In this document: positions 15,407 through 21,180 of the stretch, in pieces
Position numbering within the stretch: position 1 is the first letter of the stretch
How the letters are laid out: each line of letters opens with the position of its first letter
Origin: Betaproteobacteria bacterium
GTDB taxonomy: Bacteria; Pseudomonadota; Gammaproteobacteria; Burkholderiales; SG8-41
Assembly: GCA_020028375.1 (NCBI GenBank)
Contig: JAHZNX010000005.1
Location: 1 to 21,180 of the forward strand
Length of the DNA: 21,180 nt
Direction of reading: 5' to 3'
Notes under the pieces: generated by a model
Told to the model about the DNA's origin: nothing
Database searches by the model: none
What the model saw: the letters and a program-made list of their open reading frames with translations, nothing else
Translations under genes and position numbers: made by a program

Positions 15407-16069
15407 ATGAAACGATCGAAAGGCAGTGCAAGGTCCGGCGCGCAGGCAGCCGAGATCGTCCGCGAGTATGGCCCGCTATCGGAGAAAGTGGCCGGCGTGA
15501 CGTTCGACGGCACGCACGTCTGGTTCGCCGCAGGCGAGACCCTCCGCGCGCTGGATCCGTCGAGCGGCCGGGAGGTGCGCGCCATCGACGTTGCGGCCGA
15601 CGCCGGCACAGCGTTCGACGGGCGCTACCTCTACCAGCTCGCCGAAGCTCGCATTCAAAAGATCGACCCCGCGACCGGAAAGGTCGTCGCGACCATTCCG
15701 GCGCCCGGCAACGGTAACGACTCGGGCCTGACGTGGGCGGAGGGCGCGCTCTGGGTCGGGCAGTACCGCGACCGGAAGATCCACCAGATCGACCCCCAGA
15801 CCGGCGCAATCCTGCGCACGATCGAGTCGAACCGCTTTGTCACCGGAGTGACGTGGGTCGACGGCGAACTCTGGCATGGCACATGGGAAGGCGGCCAGAG
15901 CGAGATCCGCCGCATCGACCCCAGGAGCGGCAAGGTTCTCGCCCGGCTCACCATGCCCGAAGGCGTCTTTGTGTCAGGCCTCGAGTCCGACGGCGCCGAC
16001 CTGTTTTACGCGGGCGGCGGTCCGACCGGCAAAGTGCGCGCCGTGCGCCGCCCCAAGCGCATGCGTTGA
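15407..16069 (+). CDS. Vgb-like / YVTN-type beta-propeller protein
   Basis: This 220-residue protein has no signal peptide and consists of about five repeated blades, each built around GLTWAEGALWVGQYRDRKI-like and IHQIDPQTGAIL-like units (repeat phrases IDP.TGK or IDP.SGK). The pattern resembles virginiamycin B lyase and glutamine-cyclotransferase propellers, but the length is short and catalytic residues cannot be confirmed, so lyase activity should not be assumed. The start has AAGGAG upstream. It directly follows the regulator gene, with convergent ECF42 sigma factor 27 bp beyond its end. Confidence 0.85.
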   Translation: MKRSKGSARSGAQAAEIVREYGPLSEKVAGVTFDGTHVWFAAGETLRALDPSSGREVRAIDVAADAGTAFDGRYLYQLAEARIQKIDPATGKVVATIPAPGNGNDSGLTWAEGALWVGQYRDRKIHQIDPQTGAILRTIESNRFVTGVTWVDGELWHGTWEGGQSEIRRIDPRSGKVLARLTMPEGVFVSGLESDGADLFYAGGGPTGKVRAVRRPKRMR

Positions 16070-16096
16070 CGTTACGGCACGCAGCGCCGCACGAAT

Positions 16097-17344
16097 TCAC
16101 TTGCCGAGCTCGCCCAGGCGCCGCTCGAGGAACCGCCGCTCCGGCTCCTGGCGCGTGAGCGCGAGCGCGCGCTCGTAGGAAGCCCGGGCCTCGGCGGTCT
16201 TCCCCAGCCTCCGGCACAGGTCCGCCCGCGCCGCGTGCGCGAGGCGATAGTCCGCAAGCTCCCCGCGCGCGAGGATCGCATCGATCAGCACGAGGCCGGC
16301 CTCGGGGCCGTCGCGCATCGCCATGGCCACGGCGCGGTTCAGCTCAACGACCGGCGACGGTTCCACCCGCGCCAGCAGGTCGTAGAGCCCGACGATCTGC
16401 GTCCAGTCGGTAGCGCCGGCCTCAGGCGCCCCGGCGTGCACCGCCGAGATCGCCGCCTGCAACGTGTACGGACCGATGCGACGCGACGACAGCGCGCGCT
16501 CGACCAGCGCCGTGCCCTCCGCGATCATCTCCCGGTTCCAGAGCGAGCGGTCCTGGTCCTCCAGCAGGATCAAATCGCCGGAGGGCGACGCGCGCGCCGC
16601 GCGGCGCGACTCATGCAGCAGCATGAGCGCGAGCAGTCCAATTGCCTCGGGCTCCGGCATGAGTTCGACGAGCAGCCGCGCCAGGCGTATCGCCTCGCCC
16701 GAGAGATCGTGCCGCGTGAGCGTGGCGCCCGCCGACGCGGCATAACCCTCGTTGAACACCAGGTAGATCACGCGCAGCACGCTGTCCAGCCGCTCCGGCA
16801 GTTCCGGCTGCGAGGGCACCTGGTAGGGAATCTTCGCGTCGCGGATCTTGTTCTTGGCGCGCACGATGCGCTGCGCCAGGGTGGGCGGCGCGGTCAGGAA
16901 GGCGTGTGCGATCTCCTCCGTGGTGAGCCCGCAGACCTCGCGCAGCGTGAGCGCCACCTGGGCGTCCGGCTGCAACGCCGGATGGCAGCAGGTGAAGATC
17001 AGCCGCAGGCGGTCGTCCTCGATGTCATCGGCCGCCCAGGATGCGGGATCGTCGGTCCCGGCGATGTTCTCGGCGTCCTCGTCGAGCGGATCGAACCGCG
17101 CGTTCCGGCGTATTCTGTCGATCGCCTTGAAGCGGCCCGCCGATACCAGCCACGCGCGCGGATTTGCGGGCACGCCCTCGCGCGGCCACTGCTCGAGCGC
17201 CGCCCGGAAGGCCTCGTGCAGTGCCTCCTCGGCGAGGTCGAAATCGCCCAGAAGGCGGATGAGCGTGGCGAAGACGCGGCGCGACTCCGACCGGTAGACG
17301 GCGTCCACCGCCTCGCGCACCGGTCCGGTTGCGTCGTCGCTCAC
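16097..17344 (-). CDS. ECF42-type RNA polymerase sigma factor with C-terminal TPR extension
   Basis: This 415-residue sigma factor is far longer than a typical ECF. Region 2 spans about 12-82 (LLGDFDLAEEALHEAFRAAL, PREGVPANPRAWL, AIDRIRR). Region 4 spans about 110-170 (TLREVCGLTTEEIAHAFL, then TLAQRIVRAKNKIR). It is followed by the ECF42-specific extension with RVIYLVFNEGYAAS (about 190-204) and TPR-like helices to the end. ECF42 proteins lack an anti-sigma factor, depend on this extension, and are linked to DGPF genes, of which this window has four. The GTG at 17344 was chosen for family length, with GGAG ten bases ahead; an upstream in-frame GTG at 17398 would add 18 residues. No TGTCGA-N17-CGAC element precedes it, so autoregulation is not evident. 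Confidence 0.93.
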   Translation of the reverse strand: MSDDATGPVREAVDAVYRSESRRVFATLIRLLGDFDLAEEALHEAFRAALEQWPREGVPANPRAWLVSAGRFKAIDRIRRNARFDPLDEDAENIAGTDDPASWAADDIEDDRLRLIFTCCHPALQPDAQVALTLREVCGLTTEEIAHAFLTAPPTLAQRIVRAKNKIRDAKIPYQVPSQPELPERLDSVLRVIYLVFNEGYAASAGATLTRHDLSGEAIRLARLLVELMPEPEAIGLLALMLLHESRRAARASPSGDLILLEDQDRSLWNREMIAEGTALVERALSSRRIGPYTLQAAISAVHAGAPEAGATDWTQIVGLYDLLARVEPSPVVELNRAVAMAMRDGPEAGLVLIDAILARGELADYRLAHAARADLCRRLGKTAEARASYERALALTRQEPERRFLERRLGELGK

Positions 17345-17478
17345 CTTCAGCGCGCTCCGGGCGCAAGCTGCAATGCTTTCATTTCCCGGTCCCCGCACTA
17401 TTGTCGCACTACCCCCGTCCCATCCCGGTCCATGAATATCGCCGAGGCGGTTCTTTTGTTTGCGGCGCGTTGATTGCC

Positions 17479-17506
17479 TTGAATCGAGGTAATTTTTCCT
17501 TATAAT
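17479..17506 (+). promoter_or_regulatory. Sigma-70 promoter of the pilin gene
   Basis: TTGAAT (17479-17484), 16 bases, then a perfect TATAAT (17501-17506). It sits in an AT-rich patch that stands out in this GC-rich window. The start of transcription would be near 17513, giving a leader of about 85 bases to the pilin ATG. No sigma-54 box of the TGGC-N8-TTGC type, common for pilA genes, is visible. Confidence 0.75.
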
Positions 17507-17597
17507 GTGGCGGCCGCCGTATTCAAAATTACCAGTCGAAATTGACCCCGGGGCATGAAAATTGCTGAGCTTCCCGGAACCTACAAGGACTACAGGA

Positions 17598-18059
17598 ATG
17601 TGTCACATTTCACGGGGCTTTACCCTGATCGAGTTGATGATCACGGTCGCGATCATCGGCATCCTCGCGAGCGTCGCGCTCCCCGCGTACCAGGAGTACA
17701 CGGTACGCGCGAAGATGTCGGAAGTGATACTGGCGATGGCGGGGTGCCGCTCGTCGATCGCCGAGGTTTACCAGACCGGCGGCACGCCGCCGGGGGCGGG
17801 CAACTGGGGATGTGAGGGGGTCATCACCAAGTACGTGGCGTCGCTTGCGACCGACCTCAACGGCAAGGTGAGCATCACCGTTCAGAAAATCAACTCCGAC
17901 GTCGATGCGAAGGTCGTGACGATGATACCGATGGCGTCGGCGACGGTCTTCGCCGATACGGTCACCGACATGGGCGCCGGCCTGTGGGGCTGGCTGTGCG
18001 GCGGAGCCGGCACGACCGTTGATAAGAAATACCTTCCGAGCTCTTGCCGCGGCACCTGA
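17598..18059 (+). CDS. Type IVa major-pilin-like protein
   Basis: This 153-residue prepilin has a short leader MCHISRG, with cleavage and N-methylation expected after Gly7 to give mature FTLIELMITVAIIGILASV with Glu at position 5. The hydrophobic N-terminal helix is followed by YQEYTVRAKMSEVILAMAGCRSSIAEVY. Four Cys remain in the mature part; the last two (WLCGG and SSCRGT) near the C-terminus match the pilin D-loop disulfide. The ATG at 17598 is preferred over the in-frame one at 17562 because it gives a normal class III leader and has AGGA upstream. No pilus assembly genes are nearby, so it depends on machinery elsewhere. Confidence 0.92.
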   Translation: MCHISRGFTLIELMITVAIIGILASVALPAYQEYTVRAKMSEVILAMAGCRSSIAEVYQTGGTPPGAGNWGCEGVITKYVASLATDLNGKVSITVQKINSDVDAKVVTMIPMASATVFADTVTDMGAGLWGWLCGGAGTTVDKKYLPSSCRGT

Positions 18060-18215
18060 GCGCGCGGTAACAAGGGCCGGTTTCCACGCCCGCCCGCTGT
18101 AATCGCGCTCCGGCGCTCTTCCCTGACCGGGCGAGTCGGTAATGCGGCCTATTGGCGTTAGAATCCCGCCATCACGGCCCCGCCACCCTCAACCTGACAT
18201 CCGGCCAGAACGCGC

Positions 18216-19502
18216 ATGGATACTCCCGCCACGACTTCGTCCCCGCTCGCCCATCGCGTGAAGCGGCTCGGTCATCTCGATCTGCCGGGAAGCGGGCAGG
18301 TCGTCGTGCAGGGGCGCTATGCGTTCCTCGGGCACATGGAAGCTCCGCACGGCACCACGATCGTCGACGTGTCGGACCCGAAGCGCCCCCGCGTCGCCGC
18401 CGGTATCCCGCTCGATCATCCGCACGAGCACAGCCACAAGGTGCGCGTCGTGGGCGACATCATGTACACCAACCTCGAGCGGCCGGGCCGGCGGTTCGCG
18501 GCCAAGGCAGCGCGCTTCGCGGCAACGCGCGCCGGCCTAGAGAAGTCGCTCGGGCGCGCACCGACTGCGGCCGAGATCGCGGACAAGCTCAAGGTCAAGG
18601 AATCGGAACTGCCCCAGCTCGAGGAGTGGAGCCGCACCGGCTTTCCGCGCGCCGGGTTCCGGGTCTGGGCCATATCGGATATCGCGAAACCGCGGCTCAT
18701 TGCGCACGTGAAGACCGGCGGCGTGGGCGTGCACCGCTTCGACGTCGACGAGCGTTACGCCTACATCTCCACCGGCATGGAGGGATACGCCGGCAACATA
18801 CTCCTCAACTATGACGTGAAGGACCCCGCGCAGCCCCGGGAAGTCTCGCGCTGGTGGCTGCCGGGCCAGCACATCGCGGGCGGCGAGACGCCGGAAGGTC
18901 CCTCCGAGGTCTGGCACCTGCATCACGCGATGCGCTGCGGCAACGAGCTGTGGGCTGGCTGCTTCAACGCCGGGCTGCGCGTCATCGACATTGCCGACAT
19001 CACGCGCCCGCGCACGATCGGCGCGTACAACTACCACCCGCCGATCGAGGATCCCACTCACACCGTGCTGCGCGTGCCGCACCCGATCGCCGGGCGGGAG
19101 GTCGCGATCGCAATGGACGAGGCGCACGGGCGCCACCCCGGCCGGATTCCCGCCGGCCTGTGGCTGTTCGATGTGGGCGACCTCGCGCGCATCCGGCCAC
19201 TTGGACACTTCCAGGTGAGCGAGCTCGACACGCCGTGGGCCCGCAAGGGCGGCCGCTTCGGCGCGCACCAGTTCCAGGAGCACGTCGAAGGCACGCTTGT
19301 CTATTGCACGTGGTTTTCAGGGGGGCTGCGGGTGGTCGACATCCGCGATCCGGTTATGCCGCAGGAGGTCGCGTGGTTCATCCCGGAGCCGTGCGGCGGC
19401 TACTCGACCCCGCAGACCAACGACGTGGAAGTCGACACCCGCGGCCTCGTCTACATCGTCGACCGCAACTGCGGCTTCGACATCCTCGAGCTCGAGGGCT
19501 AA
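18216..19502 (+). CDS. LVIVD-repeat beta-propeller protein with a sigma region 3-like insertion
   Basis: This 428-residue protein has about six LVIVD-type repeats, each a phrase such as GTTIVDVSDPKRPRV, GLRVIDIADITRPRTIG or GLRVVDIRDPVMPQEV, consistent with a beta-propeller. There is no signal peptide. Between the first and second repeats, residues 92-140 form a charged helical insertion, including LEKSLGRAPTAAEIADKL. It closely resembles the region 3 helix-turn-helix of sigma-70 factors (GR-P-T--EIA pattern). The function is unknown. The ATG at 18216 lacks a clear Shine-Dalgarno sequence; a TAGAAT at 18159-18164 could be a -10 box. It is convergent with the second Bug gene. Confidence 0.85.
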   Translation: MDTPATTSSPLAHRVKRLGHLDLPGSGQVVVQGRYAFLGHMEAPHGTTIVDVSDPKRPRVAAGIPLDHPHEHSHKVRVVGDIMYTNLERPGRRFAAKAARFAATRAGLEKSLGRAPTAAEIADKLKVKESELPQLEEWSRTGFPRAGFRVWAISDIAKPRLIAHVKTGGVGVHRFDVDERYAYISTGMEGYAGNILLNYDVKDPAQPREVSRWWLPGQHIAGGETPEGPSEVWHLHHAMRCGNELWAGCFNAGLRVIDIADITRPRTIGAYNYHPPIEDPTHTVLRVPHPIAGREVAIAMDEAHGRHPGRIPAGLWLFDVGDLARIRPLGHFQVSELDTPWARKGGRFGAHQFQEHVEGTLVYCTWFSGGLRVVDIRDPVMPQEVAWFIPEPCGGYSTPQTNDVEVDTRGLVYIVDRNCGFDILELEG

Positions 19503-19506
19503 CGCC

Positions 19507-19617
19507 GGTGACGAGATACGGGTGACGAGATATAGGTGACGAGATGCAGGTGACGGGTAAGAAGCGGGTTTTCGTCACCTTTAATCGTCACCCTTAATCG
19601 TCACCCTTAATCGTCAC
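19507..19617. repeat. Inverted pair of short tandem arrays between convergent genes
   Basis: Left arm: GGTGACGAGAT starts at 19507, 19521 and 19535, with a variant at 19549, an exact 14-bp period. Right arm: the core CGTCACC starts at 19573, 19586 and 19599, with a variant at 19612, a 13-bp period within the unit TTAATCGTCACCC. GGTGACGA in the left arm is the reverse complement of TCGTCACC in the right, so any left unit can pair with any right unit, giving several alternative hairpins. It fills the gap between the LVIVD gene and the Bug gene and could act as a two-way terminator. Confidence 0.85.
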
Positions 19618-19619
19618 GC

Positions 19620-20633
19620 TCACTTGGCAAGACCGAGCTCGGCCAGAAACGCCTTCGCGTCCTCGTTGTCCCTGGCGAGGAACTTGCGCGTTTCAGCGCT
19701 CCTCTGGTAGTTGGCCGTCCAGAAATTTGATTCGAGCTCGTTCTTCCAGTCGTCGGCGTCCATCATGCGCCGCATCACGTCTTCCCAGTACGCGACCTGC
19801 TCCGCCGTCATCGCCTTCGGTCCGACGAGCACGCGCCATTGCGATACCACGGCGTCGGCGCCTTGTTCCCTCCAGGTCGGCACGTCCTGGAGGATGCCGG
19901 GAAGTCGCTGCGGTGCCGCCACCGCAATAATCCGCACCTGACCGTTGCGCAGCAGCGACGACGCGAATCCAACCGAGATCGGTACGACGTCGATGTGCCC
20001 GCCGAGTAAGGCAGTGGTCGCGGCGCCGCCCGAGGAGAAGATCACGTTCTTCATCTTCTTCAGGTCGAGACCCGCGGCCTTGAGCGCGGCGGCGGCGCCC
20101 TGGTGGTTGGGCGCCCCGAGGCTCGTGGCGATCCCGAAACTGATCGCGGTCGGGTCCTGCCTCATGAAGCTGATCAAGTCCTTGCCGCTCCTGATCGGCG
20201 AGACCGGCTTGACCGTGACGGCGATGTACTCCTCAAACAGCCGCACCACCGGCGTCATCTCGGTGTAGCTCGGGCCGTGCCCGGCGATGTGGTTGGTGAG
20301 GAGCGATCGCGATCCCATGACCAGGTAATGGCCGTTGCCGGGGTGCTGGTTGAGGTAGGTGTAAGCGACGCTGCTGCCGCCGCCGGGCTTGTTCACGACC
20401 GCAACCGGGCTCGAGACGTAGCGGCGGTCCTGAAGGATCTTGATCATGATGCGCAGAATCCGGTCGGATCCGCCGCCCGGCGCGTTGGTGGCGATCAGCT
20501 CCACCGGCCGGTCCGGCTGCCACGCCGATTGCGCCAGCGCGCCGGCGGCGGCGAGCGCCACCGAAAGCGCGACGATCGAGGTCGCGAAATGGTTCGTTCT
20601 GCCGGCAGCCCGGCGTTGCTCGGTTCCCCCCAT
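19620..20633 (-). CDS. Bug-family tripartite tricarboxylate transporter substrate-binding protein (second)
   Basis: This 337-residue periplasmic receptor has an N-terminal signal peptide (ATSIVALSVALAAAGALAQ, cleavage near residue 36). Family hallmarks are RPVELIATNAPGGGSDRILR, VVNKPGGGSSVAYTYLNQHPGNGHYL, the central FGIATSLGAPNHQGAAAAL segment and the GGHIDVVPISVG strand. It is a clear but diverged paralogue of the receptor at 656-1654. The ATG at 20633 has GGAGGAGG upstream. No membrane subunits are adjacent. It is divergent from an SMP-30-like gene across 165 bp, so its ligand may be a sugar acid or lactone-derived compound (inference). Confidence 0.93.
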   Translation of the reverse strand: MGGTEQRRAAGRTNHFATSIVALSVALAAAGALAQSAWQPDRPVELIATNAPGGGSDRILRIMIKILQDRRYVSSPVAVVNKPGGGSSVAYTYLNQHPGNGHYLVMGSRSLLTNHIAGHGPSYTEMTPVVRLFEEYIAVTVKPVSPIRSGKDLISFMRQDPTAISFGIATSLGAPNHQGAAAALKAAGLDLKKMKNVIFSSGGAATTALLGGHIDVVPISVGFASSLLRNGQVRIIAVAAPQRLPGILQDVPTWREQGADAVVSQWRVLVGPKAMTAEQVAYWEDVMRRMMDADDWKNELESNFWTANYQRSAETRKFLARDNEDAKAFLAELGLAK

Positions 20634-20798
20634 GTGGCCTCCTCCGCTGATGATCGCTCCGGGCCGTGGACAGCCGCGGCCACCTCCCGAGCGGAAAATC
20701 TACTCCGATCCGACGGGCCAGGCCAGCCCTGGAGCTATCGGGCATGAAGTATCATTCCGCGGCAACGCCAATGTGCTGACGACCAGGGGGAATGAATC

Positions 20799-21180
20799 AT
20801 GCCCGACGCGAACGACCTGCCCGAGATCCTGGAGACCACCGAAGCGGAGCGCCTCGCGACCGGTTTCATCTTCACGGAGGGTCCCCTGTGGCACCCCGAC
20901 GGCTACTGGTACTTCGTGGATCTCCGCCGCAACAACCTGCACCGGCTCCGACCCGGGCAGGCGCCGGAACTCGTGCGCAGGACGGAAGGCGGCAACGGCA
21001 CGACCTTCGACCTGAAGGGCAACCTGATCGTGTGCGAGGGCGACGGCCGGAAGGTCACGCGCACGGGGCCTGACGGCGAGTTGGAAACGGTGGTCGACCG
21101 CTACCAGGGCGGGCGCTTCAACCGTCCCAACGACGTCGTGTGCCGCTCCGATGGCAGCCTCTACTTCACCGACCCGGACA
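20799..21180 (+). CDS. SMP-30/gluconolactonase-family protein (3' end cut off by window edge)
   Basis: The first 127 codons of a calcium-dependent lactonase-like six-bladed propeller are present. Metal-site landmarks are Glu27 in FTEGPLW, the NGTTFD loop and Asn111 in FNRPNDVV, followed by SLYFTDPD. Family members hydrolyse aldonolactones or related lactones; the substrate here is not known. The ATG at 20799 has AGGGGGA upstream and there is no signal peptide, so a cytoplasmic enzyme is expected. It is divergent from the second Bug receptor, suggesting a small uptake-and-hydrolysis module. Confidence 0.9.
   Translation, partial: MPDANDLPEILETTEAERLATGFIFTEGPLWHPDGYWYFVDLRRNNLHRLRPGQAPELVRRTEGGNGTTFDLKGNLIVCEGDGRKVTRTGPDGELETVVDRYQGGRFNRPNDVVCRSDGSLYFTDPD

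Noticed and set aside
17362..17384. Possible short leader peptide (MKALQLAPGAR) overlapping the start region of the sigma gene
   Set aside because: Eleven codons without a ribosome site; no repeated regulatory codons and no attenuator hairpin.
19507..19617. CRISPR-like appearance of regularly spaced repeats
   Set aside because: The units are 13-14 bp tandem copies with no unique spacers, and the two halves are inverted; no cas genes are present.

Overview
The window is a GC-rich piece of a proteobacterial chromosome, most likely a betaproteobacterium of the Burkholderiales type. The evidence is two orphan Bug-family (tripartite tricarboxylate) solute receptors, a type IVa pilin, and dispersed proteobacterial short repeats. 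This placement is inferred from gene content only. There are no rRNA, tRNA, CRISPR or transposase genes.

Layout. (1) 1-2989: a cut-off ferritin-like protein, a Bug receptor and, divergent from it, an FMN-dependent alpha-hydroxy-acid oxidase; this looks like organic-acid uptake and oxidation. (2) 3006-12186, all on the minus strand: a 9-kb run of tightly spaced genes. Read in transcription order it holds a DGPF/YCII protein, a VOC protein, an SRPBCC protein, a PhnB-like VOC protein, a second DGPF protein, a BNR beta-propeller, a MoaD/ThiS-like protein, DUF1428, a third and a fourth DGPF protein, DUF427, a YadG/YadH-like ABC exporter, a DHA2 drug exporter and a C-terminal scrap of an SRPBCC/AHSA1 gene. 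(3) 12473-16069: a VOC protein, a small CPFC-motif membrane protein overlapping a DUF899 thioredoxin-like gene, a TPR/winged-helix regulator and a Vgb-like propeller. (4) 16097-17344: a sigma factor of the ECF42 type with its C-terminal TPR extension. (5) 17598-19502: an orphan type IV pilin with a near-consensus sigma-70 promoter, then an LVIVD-repeat propeller. (6) 19507-21180: an array of short inverted tandem repeats between convergent genes, a second Bug receptor and a divergent, truncated SMP-30/gluconolactonase gene.

Main result. ECF42 sigma factors are known to be genomically linked to DGPF proteins, and here one lies close to four DGPF paralogues. Reading the intergenic gaps, I find the element TGTCGA-17 bp-CGAC three times, always on the minus strand, always in a gap and always with exactly 17 bp between the boxes. 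It lies upstream of the first DGPF gene, of DUF1428, and of the DHA2 exporter. From memory this matches the published ECF42 promoter signature. I infer a compact ECF42 regulon that ties the DGPF/VOC/SRPBCC small-protein array to a drug-export module. The sigma gene itself has no such element upstream.
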